A stretch of DNA of 35,506 nucleotides, from the NCBI GenBank assembly GCA_902761275.1, contig CACWJS010000051.1:1-35506 (forward strand), read 5' to 3'. The notes beneath the pieces are model-generated. The model ran no database searches and was not told the DNA's origin. It saw only the letters and a list, made by a program, of their open reading frames with translations. The DNA comes from an uncultured bacterium (lineage in GTDB: Bacteria; Verrucomicrobiota; Kiritimatiellia; RFP12; UBA1067). This document shows, piece after piece, positions 1-7,415 of this stretch. The translations under genes were made by a program, and so were the position numbers. Position 1 is the first letter of the stretch. Every line of letters begins with the position of its first letter.

Positions 1-310
1 TCTCATTGGTTCCACCGTTCTCGTCTGCGCATCTCTCTTCATGCTGTTCGGCAAGCGCGTCCTCGAGCTAAAGGGCGGCGAGGCGAAGTACTTCGCGGGA
101 GTCTTTGGCATAGGACTCCGGAAGAGATTCCACTACGACTGCCAGACGAAGGTCTCGCGTGGAGCGGCGACATTCCAGCAGAAAGGACAAACGATTGAAG
201 AGATACAGATTTCCCCTTCTGACGGCTCCGGCAAGATCCGTATCTTCGCGCTGACCGACGGCGACACGCTCAACTACATCCTCGAGTTCCTGCGCCGCGC
301 CTTCCACTGA
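1..310 (+). CDS. C-terminal part of an unidentified membrane-anchored protein (5' end outside window)
   Basis: The reading frame is open from the window edge (frame of base 2) to a TGA at 308-310, so the gene begins upstream. The visible part starts with a hydrophobic segment of about 15-20 residues ending at FMLFGKR, consistent with a membrane helix. A soluble domain of about 80 residues follows, with alternating strand-like stretches and a final amphipathic segment (YILEFLRRAF). This could be a small PH-like beta domain, but I cannot name the family. It converges on tex, with 58 nt between the two stops. A Met at base 41 could serve as an internal start, but the upstream hydrophobic stretch argues that the protein continues leftward. 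Confidence 0.5.
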   Translation, partial: LIGSTVLVCASLFMLFGKRVLELKGGEAKYFAGVFGIGLRKRFHYDCQTKVSRGAATFQQKGQTIEEIQISPSDGSGKIRIFALTDGDTLNYILEFLRRAFH

Positions 311-317
311 TCCCGCG

Positions 318-332
318 CGCGAAGATTTCGCG
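318..332. terminator. short hairpin between convergent genes, weak terminator candidate
   Basis: A perfect 6-bp stem (CGCGAA / TTCGCG) with a 3-nt loop lies between the two convergent stop codons. No T-run follows on either strand, so a role in termination is only suggested by position. Confidence 0.25.
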
Positions 333-368
333 GCACGGTCGAAGCGTCAAATTTCCTGACGGACTTGC

Positions 369-2615
369 CTACAGGTTGGCAAACGGATTGCAGGAGAATC
401 CGCCAGAGCCAGACGAAGGCCCAAACGAAGTGCGCGGCTCGCGCTTCGCACGCGGTGCACCAGGCGCCGCAGCGCCGCCTATCGTCGGCTTTGATTTCGC
501 GGAAAGGGAAATGCGCCCTCTCGCACGGTCGACGCCGATCACGGTGACCTGAAGACGGTCGCCCGCCTTTACGACGGACGCAGGGTCTGAGACGAAATTG
601 TCCGAGAGCTCGGAGAGGTGGATAAGCCCGTCCTGGTGGACGCCAATGTCTACGAACGCGCCAAACGCAGTGACGTTCGTGACGACGCCTTCGAGTTTCA
701 TCCCCTCCTTCACGTCCTCGATCTTGGTGACGTCGTCGCGGAACTTCGGCGGCTCGAAGGTCGCGCGAGGATCGCGCCCCGGCTTCACGAGTTCCGAGAC
801 GATGTCCTTCAAAGTCGGCTCGCCAACGTCGTTCGTGATGTAGCGACGGACGTCTATCTTCTTCGCCGCGGCGGAATTGCCGACAAGCTCGCTTACCGAA
901 AGCCCGGCGTCCTCGGCCATCTTGCCAACAAGTGCGTAGCGTTCGGGATGCACGGCCGACGAGTCAAGCGGATTCGCCGCGCCGCGGATTCGCAAGAAGC
1001 CCGCGCACTGCTCAAACGCCTTGTCGCCAAGCCCCTTCACTTTCTTGAGGTCGTTGCGAGAGGAGAACTTGCCGTTTTCGTTGCGCCATTCGACGATGCT
1101 CTTTGCAAGCGTCGGCGTGATTCCGGAGACGCGCTCCAAGAGCGGCGCGGACGCCGTGTTGAGCTCGACACCGACGCCGTTCACGCAGGAGACTACGACT
1201 TCGTCAAGCTTTGCGCCAAGCATCGGTTGCGAAACATCGTGCTGGTACTGGCCTACGCCAATCGCCTTCGGGTCGACCTTCACGAGTTCCGCAAGCGGGT
1301 CTTGCAGACGGCGGCCGATCGAGATCGCGCCGCGCACGGTGAGGTCGAGGTCGGGGAATTCCTTGCGGGCGATTTCGCTCGCGGAGTAGACAGACGCGCC
1401 TGCCTCGCTCACGGAGACGACAATCGGCGTCGGGATCTCGGGGTGCTGCGCGTGAAGTTTCTTTAGCGTGTCGCGTACAAACGACTCCGTCTCGCGCCCC
1501 GCCGTTCCGTTGCCGACGGCGACTGCCTCAACATGGTATTTCGCAACAATCATCGCGACGGCCTTCGCCGCCTCAAGAGGATTCTGCTGCGGGAAGATTA
1601 CTGTCTTGCCGAGATACTTGCCAGTCGAGTCGAGCATCGCAACCTTGCAGCCGGTGCGGATGCCAGGGTCGATTGCGAGGACTGCCTTTTCTCCAAGCGG
1701 CGAAGCAAGGAGAAGATGGCGCAGGTTTTCAGCGAACACCTCGACGGCCGCGCGGTCCGCCTCGGCCTTCTTGTCCACCGTAACGTCGATTTCACACGAC
1801 GGCGCGAGAAGCCGCCTGTAGGCGTCGTGAGCGGCAATCGCAAGCTGTTCGTCGCATGCATCGTTGCGCCGCGCACCGCGAGCCGTCGACACGATTTCAA
1901 CAATGCGCTCAACGACAGGATCTTCGTCGAGAACAAGCTTGACCCAAAGCACGCCTTCCTTCTGTCCGCGGCGAATCGCGAGATAGCGGTGCGAGGGAAT
2001 CGTCGCAATCGGCTCCTCGAAGTCGTAGTACTGCTCGTACTTCGTGGGTTCTTTCGGCGCGGGGCTCGCGACTTCGCTCTTGACGCGCGAACGCCGGGCG
2101 AATTCCGTGCGCACGAAACCGCGCACGTCGGCATTGTCGGCGATACGCTCCGCAATTATGTCGCGCGCGAACTGAAGATCCTCGTCCGTCGGTTCGCCGC
2201 CATTCCACTCGAGCGAGCGCCCTTCCCAGATCGCATCCGCGAGCGGTTCGTATCCCTTCTCCTTCGCGACCTGCGCGCGAGTGCGGCGCTTCGGTTTGTA
2301 GGGCTGATAGATGTCTTCGAGGCGAGACTTAACGAAGCACCCGGCGATTGCGGCACGAAGCTCGTCTGTTAGTTTGCCTTGCTCGTCGATTGACTTGAGA
2401 ACTGTCTCCTTGCGGGCCTCGAGTTCGGTGTAGTATTCGAGTCGATCCTTGATCTTGCCTATCGCGACTTCGTCGAGGTTTCCGTGGGCTTCCTTGCGGT
2501 ATCGTGCGATAAACGGAATCGTGTTCCCTTCGGCAAGAAGCTTTTCGACTGCGGAGATCTGGCGAGCGTTCGCCCCGACCTCCGTTACCATTCGGTTTAG
2601 TATTTCAGCGTTCAT
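369..2615 (-). CDS. tex: Tex family RNA-binding transcription accessory protein
   Basis: Full-length Tex (748 aa). It has an N-terminal helical region with the family stretch NTIPFIARYRKE (about 31-42), a YqgF/RuvC-like domain beginning at LAIDPGIRTG (about 313-322), helix-hairpin-helix motifs near NGKFSSRNDLKKVKGLG, and a C-terminal S1 RNA-binding domain (about 628-708, TNVTAFGAFVDIG). A Gly/Ser/Pro/Arg-rich tail of about 40 residues ends the protein. Tex binds nucleic acid and is associated with RNA polymerase and transcription fidelity in the cytoplasm. The ATG at 2615 has no Shine-Dalgarno. A TATACA hexamer 7 nt upstream (2623-2628) could be a -10 giving a leaderless message, but this is weak. 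Confidence 0.95.
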   Translation of the reverse strand: MNAEILNRMVTEVGANARQISAVEKLLAEGNTIPFIARYRKEAHGNLDEVAIGKIKDRLEYYTELEARKETVLKSIDEQGKLTDELRAAIAGCFVKSRLEDIYQPYKPKRRTRAQVAKEKGYEPLADAIWEGRSLEWNGGEPTDEDLQFARDIIAERIADNADVRGFVRTEFARRSRVKSEVASPAPKEPTKYEQYYDFEEPIATIPSHRYLAIRRGQKEGVLWVKLVLDEDPVVERIVEIVSTARGARRNDACDEQLAIAAHDAYRRLLAPSCEIDVTVDKKAEADRAAVEVFAENLRHLLLASPLGEKAVLAIDPGIRTGCKVAMLDSTGKYLGKTVIFPQQNPLEAAKAVAMIVAKYHVEAVAVGNGTAGRETESFVRDTLKKLHAQHPEIPTPIVVSVSEAGASVYSASEIARKEFPDLDLTVRGAISIGRRLQDPLAELVKVDPKAIGVGQYQHDVSQPMLGAKLDEVVVSCVNGVGVELNTASAPLLERVSGITPTLAKSIVEWRNENGKFSSRNDLKKVKGLGDKAFEQCAGFLRIRGAANPLDSSAVHPERYALVGKMAEDAGLSVSELVGNSAAAKKIDVRRYITNDVGEPTLKDIVSELVKPGRDPRATFEPPKFRDDVTKIEDVKEGMKLEGVVTNVTAFGAFVDIGVHQDGLIHLSELSDNFVSDPASVVKAGDRLQVTVIGVDRARGRISLSAKSKPTIGGAAAPGAPRAKREPRTSFGPSSGSGGFSCNPFANL

Positions 2616-2654
2616 TGGAAATTGTATAAGTTTCTTTTTAAGAAAAAATTTTTA

Positions 2655-2686
2655 ACGCAGAGACGCAGAGACGCAGAGTAGCAGAG
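2655..2686. repeat. 8-bp tandem repeat, ACGCAGAG x3 plus one variant unit
   Basis: Three exact ACGCAGAG units (2655-2678) are followed by TAGCAGAG (2679-2686). They fill the 74-nt gap between the tex start and the stop of the ASCH-RadC gene, at the left border of the restriction island. Confidence 0.85.
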
Positions 2687-2689
2687 TTG

Positions 2690-3541
2690 TTAATTATGCG
2701 CTCCTTGCTTTTTCTGAAGTGATAAAAATTCGGCGTTGCTTGCGGACATGGATGTGTTGAGAATCAAGTGATCAAGGAATTCGACATTGAGCCGACGACA
2801 AATGTCTTTCAATTCGGTCGTAAGCAATAGATCTTCTTTGCTCGGCTCGAGACGCCCCGACGGATGGTTATGAGCGACAATGATAGAAGCAGCATCAACC
2901 TTAAAGGCGACAGACAGAACATCGAACGGCCTCACGGTCGCAGTGGACGCCGTTCCGAGAGATACAAGCATCGGCTCAGACAACATGCGGCGATCAGAAT
3001 CAAGCGGAAGCACGAAGAAGCCTTCGCTCATTCCAGCAATAGAAACTGCCATGCGAAACACTCTCGCCGCGTCTGCGGCGGACGAAACCTTTGTTCCAAC
3101 CATACGAACACGAAAGTCCGTTGCCGTCACCTGAAGTGTGAGATCGTGCGACATTTGCCACATGCCGATGTTGCCTCGGCATGGAATCGGTGTGTCAAAC
3201 ACGGCAATCTCGGACAAATCCCACCAATATGTATAACCCTCATCCCATGTCTCCGCTCCAGAGCGCTGGCGGCAAACGTAGTCGCATGTACCGACAATTC
3301 TACCTGGCCAGTCCTTGACATCGCTCCATGCAGGAACCCGTGTGAAGTCATCTTCAGACAACGATTTCGAAGCCCATTGAACAAAATTTCCAAATTCTTC
3401 ACGGCAAAACGACTTCGAGCATCCGATGGCACATCTCCCCTTCTCCGGCTCAGGCATCATACTACGGTTCTCTACGCGCTTGATTCCAAGCATGATGAGA
3501 ACAGCATATGGCCCAGTGCATGTAAAAGCGGAGGTCAGCAT
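2690..3541 (-). CDS. ASCH domain-RadC/JAB domain fusion protein
   Basis: 283 aa from the ATG at 3541; a TTG two codons earlier is possible, and an in-frame stop lies ten codons upstream of the ATG. Residues about 9-131 resemble an ASCH (PUA-like) domain: PYAVLIMLGIKRVENRS at the start, WPGRIVGTCDYV in the middle and IPCRGNIGMW at the end. Residues about 150-275 form a RadC-type JAB/MPN domain with a complete metal-binding motif: H224 and H226 in HNHPSG, then S234 and D237 in PSKED. RadC-like proteins are common on mobile elements and in defence islands, but their activity is unresolved. ASCH domains belong to a nucleic-acid-binding fold class related to modified-base readers. The gene is third after the methyltransferase and endonuclease (68-nt gap) with the same low-GC composition, so it is probably an accessory of that system. 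The fusion looks unusual to me. Confidence 0.8.
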   Translation of the reverse strand: MLTSAFTCTGPYAVLIMLGIKRVENRSMMPEPEKGRCAIGCSKSFCREEFGNFVQWASKSLSEDDFTRVPAWSDVKDWPGRIVGTCDYVCRQRSGAETWDEGYTYWWDLSEIAVFDTPIPCRGNIGMWQMSHDLTLQVTATDFRVRMVGTKVSSAADAARVFRMAVSIAGMSEGFFVLPLDSDRRMLSEPMLVSLGTASTATVRPFDVLSVAFKVDAASIIVAHNHPSGRLEPSKEDLLLTTELKDICRRLNVEFLDHLILNTSMSASNAEFLSLQKKQGAHN

Positions 3542-3609
3542 TCCCAAACCATTCTTCGTTTGCGCAACTTATGTTACTCTAAAATACGACAGGGGGACCC
3601 ATGCACATG

Positions 3610-4623
3610 TTATTTATGCTTTCTGAATAATACCGCAGAAGGCTTCCATCCTACAGCAATCGCATCAGCCTTTTCAAGCCACCTACGAATACGATTCTTG
3701 GGCGCAACGCTTTCACCCCAATACTCAACAAAGAGGGCATCATCCATGCTTTTGGCCGCCTTTAACATGTCAGCCTCCAAAAGTTTAACCGCACGCATAA
3801 TATACAATCCGCCATTATCGTCATTGCTTGGATTTGCAACGCTACCTGCAGAAAACAAATCTCTTGCTTGATGACACAAAACACCATGATACGAAAGCAA
3901 GAACATTACGGCGTCATCGTATTTCTTTTTTGCACGGCCAGATTTCAATATCTTAGGACATAACAATAAAGCCTCGGCACGGTAACGAATCTTATCTGCA
4001 TCTGAAAGATTGGTATACAATCGTATGTTCAATGGCAGCGTGTGTTCGTCATTTTCATCTCCCATCCACCAAAGTCGCTCGTTGGGATGTATCTTTCGCG
4101 CATATGCTCGCACATACTTCATCTTGTCATTTATACCCATCTTAGAAAAGTCGGAATACGATACGCCCATCAACTCAAAAAGCGACTTGCGGCCAGTCGC
4201 TCCTTTGGGCGGCAACTCCACCTCAAAACGCGGCACATGTGACGTCCGAACATGTATCACGCTCTTTTCGTAGTCACCCCAACGAACCTCGGGCTTGCCG
4301 CCCATCTTGCCGAACACAATGTAGATATACTTGACGCTTTGGACTCGCTGAGACTCTTGTATGCTGTTGGCTATGCTCTTCCAAGTATCTGCAAGCGTGA
4401 ACTTGACCTCAACACCATATTCTCCAAGCGCGATATCAGGGAATGCTTGTGGCGGCGAGTCGAAATCCACACGCATTCCTTTTTCATCTTTTAGCAGATC
4501 GTCCAACACTTCACGAACCCGATTCTCAAATTGAAGCGATGTCTTAAAACCTGACTTTCGCGCTTCATGTGTCAAACTGCCACAGCAGACGTCAAGCAAC
4601 CTCTCAAAATCAGATCTTTTCAT
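3610..4623 (-). CDS. type II restriction endonuclease, PD-(D/E)XK type
   Basis: 337 aa from the ATG at 4623. This ATG overlaps the methyltransferase stop in an ATGA arrangement and has AGAGGG about 6 nt upstream, which decides the start over the in-frame ATG at 4668 inside the neighbour. A nuclease core is visible: P62-D63, then E72-V-K74 (FPDIALGEYGVEVK), i.e. PD-X8-EXK. A Q-rich helix, a strand YIYIVFGK and a conserved-looking HVRTSHVPRFEVE segment follow. The C-terminal half is probably the specificity or dimerisation part and I do not recognise it. It should cleave unmodified target sites protected by the adjacent C5 methyltransferase. The target sequence cannot be read from the protein. 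Confidence 0.8.
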   Translation of the reverse strand: MKRSDFERLLDVCCGSLTHEARKSGFKTSLQFENRVREVLDDLLKDEKGMRVDFDSPPQAFPDIALGEYGVEVKFTLADTWKSIANSIQESQRVQSVKYIYIVFGKMGGKPEVRWGDYEKSVIHVRTSHVPRFEVELPPKGATGRKSLFELMGVSYSDFSKMGINDKMKYVRAYARKIHPNERLWWMGDENDEHTLPLNIRLYTNLSDADKIRYRAEALLLCPKILKSGRAKKKYDDAVMFLLSYHGVLCHQARDLFSAGSVANPSNDDNGGLYIMRAVKLLEADMLKAAKSMDDALFVEYWGESVAPKNRIRRWLEKADAIAVGWKPSAVLFRKHK

Positions 4624-6203
4624 TTTGAACCCTCTAATACTTTCTGAATCTCTCGCGCAATATACCATGCCAAGACAGGCGGAACTGCATTACCAATTTG
4701 TCGCTCCGTCTCACGAATCCCGCATGGAAATACAAATGTGTCTGGAAACGACTGAATACGCGCTGCCTCGCGCATTGACAACCGTCTCGCCAACTTATAA
4801 TGAAACTGGATGTTGCCGTGGCATTCTGCGCGTATCGTGTAGCCCGGACGATCTTCTATCATCCTGCGGCTTCCCTGTTCGCCCGATGGCGCCGCCTCGC
4901 TCCAAATATGTGAAAATGCCTTATCGATAGGCATCTTTTCAAGGTCATGCAATGCTTCGCCGCATGTTATCGGATTACCAGAAAGAGGAGCTGGGGGAGT
5001 GAACAAAGGCACGTCCTTTCGCGTGCCAACAAAAATAACCCTCTCGCGTGTTTGAGGAACACCATACTCTTCTGCATGATAAACCTTATAAGTGACATTG
5101 TAGTCTAACGACTCAAAATCGGTAAGAATTGTCTTGAAGGAATGCTCGTGCTGTTTGAGCATTAGACTCCCAACGTTTTCGGCAAGAAATACTTTCGGAC
5201 GGCAGCGTCTGACTGCTTCAACAATGTAGGAATATAGGCTACTCCGTTTACCTTTAATCCCTTTCATTTTTCCATTGATGGATATATCTTGGCATGGGAA
5301 TCCCCCTATGATTACATCTACATCAGTTGGAATTTCATCAATTTTCTCTTTAATGTCTCCACATACAACATGAGAACCAAGGTTGCGCACATAGGTTTTG
5401 CAGGCATTCGGATTCAGTTCGTTTGCCCATACGATATCAAACTTATTGCGTCTAAATTTTTTCCCAAGAAAATCAAACCCGCCTATAAAGCCCAAATCCA
5501 AACCGCCACATCCAGCGAAAAGCGATGCTACTCGATAACTTCCAAGCTCTGCTCTCGCGTATCTCATAATAGATTCTGGCATTAACAAATTGAATAATTC
5601 ACACTGCACAGCTGCTTCGCCGATGCTAAGCTTTGTAGCGGAAATCTTGGCGAGATCGGAAGGAAGATACACCGCAAGCGGCGCGAACTCACCGTCAGCC
5701 TTAAATTGCTCAATGGCCTTCTTTACCTTTGCAGAGCGCCTGCCGAAGTCTGCCGTACGTGCAACCACGATTGGGTTTTCGAGCCGAGAGCCATACTCCT
5801 GGAACTTAGTCTTAAAAACGTAATACGCCTTATTCTTCGACGGACCGAGCTTTGCATACGTTGGATTTATCGAAAGGAACTCCTTGCGCGTCATCTTGCC
5901 GACGAACTCCGCCTCGAACACATGCCGAGTGCCTTTCATGTCTGCATAAAGCCACAGCTCCTTAACATGCTGCAAGTTGAGGGTTGTGCACGTCGAATTC
6001 TTTGCGTCCTTTGTGTTCTTTGTGGCTAAATCCTCTTCTCTCACAGGATAATTGTAAATACCATGCCGCTTAATCCATGCGAGCTGCTTCGCTTTGTATG
6101 TGCCAACAATAACGGCATCCGTTGACTCCTTAACTTGAGACTTCTTTGGAGTCACCTTGTGTGCCTTCTTCTTTAAAAGTCGTTCTGCCATTGTTGCATC
6201 CAA
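4620..6203 (-). CDS. DNA (cytosine-5) methyltransferase with N-terminal extension domain
   Basis: 527 aa; the ATG at 6203 is preferred, and one at 6191 is also in frame. Residues about 222-527 form a C5-methyltransferase: motif I SLFAGCGGLDLGF (227-239), motif IV GGFPCQDIS with catalytic Cys304, motif VI ENV (342-344), motif VIII QTRERVIFVG (384-393), a short target-recognition region (about 394-470) and motif X RQIGNAVPP (501-509). The first ~220 residues are an extra domain of unknown role, rich in aromatic and basic residues (ADMKGTRHVFEAEFVG). They include a repeat-derived stretch, ATKNTKDAKN (60-69). The product methylates cytosine in DNA and protects host sites from the coupled endonuclease. 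An extended -10 (6226-6234) gives it its own promoter. Composition is AT-richer than flanking genes, suggesting acquisition by transfer. Confidence 0.93.
   Translation of the reverse strand: MDATMAERLLKKKAHKVTPKKSQVKESTDAVIVGTYKAKQLAWIKRHGIYNYPVREEDLATKNTKDAKNSTCTTLNLQHVKELWLYADMKGTRHVFEAEFVGKMTRKEFLSINPTYAKLGPSKNKAYYVFKTKFQEYGSRLENPIVVARTADFGRRSAKVKKAIEQFKADGEFAPLAVYLPSDLAKISATKLSIGEAAVQCELFNLLMPESIMRYARAELGSYRVASLFAGCGGLDLGFIGGFDFLGKKFRRNKFDIVWANELNPNACKTYVRNLGSHVVCGDIKEKIDEIPTDVDVIIGGFPCQDISINGKMKGIKGKRSSLYSYIVEAVRRCRPKVFLAENVGSLMLKQHEHSFKTILTDFESLDYNVTYKVYHAEEYGVPQTRERVIFVGTRKDVPLFTPPAPLSGNPITCGEALHDLEKMPIDKAFSHIWSEAAPSGEQGSRRMIEDRPGYTIRAECHGNIQFHYKLARRLSMREAARIQSFPDTFVFPCGIRETERQIGNAVPPVLAWYIAREIQKVLEGSK
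5997..6026 (-). repeat. 9-bp periodic repeat embedded in frame in the methyltransferase gene
   Basis: Read on the minus strand, GCCACAAAG, AACACAAAG and GACGCAAAG repeat every 9 bp. The three-codon period encodes TKN-TKD-AKN. The same style of repeat occurs outside genes at 9491-9605 and 25701-25726. Confidence 0.75.
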
Positions 6204-6225
6204 ATTGACTTTCTGAATACAATAT

Positions 6226-6234
6226 ATTATAACA
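6226..6234 (-). promoter_or_regulatory. extended -10 promoter for the methyltransferase operon
   Basis: TGTTATAAT (TGN plus a perfect TATAAT) lies 22 nt before the ATG at 6203, predicting a leader of about 16 nt. The trmB TAA stop (6227-6229) lies inside the hexamer. No convincing -35 is seen. Confidence 0.6.
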
Positions 6235-6931
6235 AATTATCCACGTTGGGTTTGCCACATCTCCGCATAATACCCTCTCTGGGTTCTGCTTCGGGGGGGA
6301 TTGTCAGCGGGGCGAGCGGTGCGTCGTCGCCGGGAAGCGATTTCCAAGCGGCAGAATAGATCGGGACCCCCTGCTCGCGGAACATCGTCTCGAATTCAGT
6401 CCACACTTCCTTCGGACGCGGCATCGGTTCGACGCGCTCGTAGCGCACGTCAGTGGAAAAGCCCTCGCACACCTCGTCGAAATACTCCTTGTGGTCTGTC
6501 GCGAACTCGAGCTTGCCGCCGATCTCAAGGCGCTTCCAGAGCGCAGTACGGAAGAGCGGTCCGAAAAGCCGGTGCGAGTGGTGCTTCTTCTTCGGCCACG
6601 GATCGGGGAAGAACACGTAGACCGTGCGCGCATGGTGCGCGGGCAGGAGATAGTGGAAGGTGTAAAGCGCCTCAAGCCGCAGCACCTTCGCGTTTGCGAG
6701 GTTCGCCCTGCGGCACTTGCCGTCGAAAAGCCGCACGCGCTCGAGCATGCGCTCGATGCCGAGGAAATCGCAGTCGGGGTTTTCCGCGGCGCGGCGCGTG
6801 AGAAACTGCCCTTTCCCGCAGCCGACCTCGATCTCAAGCGGACGCGAAAGGTCGATCTCAAGAGGCCTACAGGGATCCTTTACGCGGATTATGTGCGCTC
6901 CTGGCGCTTCGCCGATCAATTCGCGGTGCAT
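6227..6931 (-). CDS. trmB: tRNA (guanine-N7-)-methyltransferase
   Basis: 234 aa from the ATG at 6931, which overlaps the end of pgpA by 16 nt. Earlier in-frame starts would lie deep inside pgpA. The SAM-binding motif EVGCGKGQFL is near residue 35, and the family signature VFFPDPWPKKKHHSHRLF lies mid-protein. A C-terminal acceptor region follows (KLEFATDHKEYFDEV). TrmB methylates G46 in the variable loop of tRNAs using S-adenosylmethionine, in the cytoplasm. It shares a transcript with pgpA. The length fits the family. Confidence 0.93.
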   Translation of the reverse strand: MHRELIGEAPGAHIIRVKDPCRPLEIDLSRPLEIEVGCGKGQFLTRRAAENPDCDFLGIERMLERVRLFDGKCRRANLANAKVLRLEALYTFHYLLPAHHARTVYVFFPDPWPKKKHHSHRLFGPLFRTALWKRLEIGGKLEFATDHKEYFDEVCEGFSTDVRYERVEPMPRPKEVWTEFETMFREQGVPIYSAAWKSLPGDDAPLAPLTIPPEAEPREGIMRRCGKPNVDNLL

Positions 6932-7398
6932 AGCTTGGCGAAAAAGAGAATGTACACGATCCAGTTGATCGCGAGTGAATAAAGGTTCGCGAAGAAATCG
7001 TCGATGACGATGCCGCGCCCGCCGGGGATTGACTGGAGACCGCGGCACGGCCAGGGTTTGACGATGTCAACGGCGCGGACGATGCAGAAAAAGACGACCA
7101 TCGTCCACCACGGAAGATCGAGAATCGGAATTCCGATGAAGGCGATTGGATAAAGCATCCATTCGTCGGCCGTGATGCGGCCGTCGTCCTTGATTCCGAA
7201 ATGACGTTCCGCGACATCGCAGAACGGAATCGCGAGAAGCGTGAAGCCGAGGCATGCGGGCATCTGGAGCCACAGCGGAAGCGCGGAGACGGCGTATGCG
7301 AGAGCAACGCCGGGGAGCGACCCAAAGGTCCCCGGCGCAAACGGCGCGACGAGGCCAAGACCGAAGCCCGACGCAACAAAAACACAGAATTTCTTCAT
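6916..7398 (-). CDS. pgpA: phosphatidylglycerophosphatase A
   Basis: 160 aa integral membrane protein. Family motifs: GLVAPFAPGTFGSLPG near the N-terminus, KDDGRITADEW in the middle and GGRGIVIDDFFAN near the C-terminus, with about four hydrophobic segments between. PgpA removes phosphate from phosphatidylglycerophosphate to give phosphatidylglycerol in the inner membrane. The ATG at 7398 has no Shine-Dalgarno, and an extended -10 lies only 8 nt upstream, so translation is probably from a nearly leaderless mRNA. It is followed by the overlapping trmB gene. Confidence 0.95.
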   Translation of the reverse strand: MKKFCVFVASGFGLGLVAPFAPGTFGSLPGVALAYAVSALPLWLQMPACLGFTLLAIPFCDVAERHFGIKDDGRITADEWMLYPIAFIGIPILDLPWWTMVVFFCIVRAVDIVKPWPCRGLQSIPGGRGIVIDDFFANLYSLAINWIVYILFFAKLCTAN

Positions 7399-7406
7399 CG
7401 GCGGAT

Positions 7407-7415
7407 ATTATACCA
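7407..7415 (-). promoter_or_regulatory. extended -10 promoter directly before pgpA
   Basis: TGGTATAAT ends 8 nt before the pgpA ATG, so the predicted start of transcription is about 2 nt before the start codon. No -35 match at normal spacing. Confidence 0.6.

Noticed and set aside
618..1466. 282-residue plus-strand frame opposite tex
   Set aside because: Antisense to conserved Tex domains; no start signal and no recognisable protein features.
2690..6203. BREX, DISARM or another multi-gene phage defence system
   Set aside because: No helicase, PglZ, phospholipase D or ATPase gene is present; the content fits a type II restriction pair plus one accessory.
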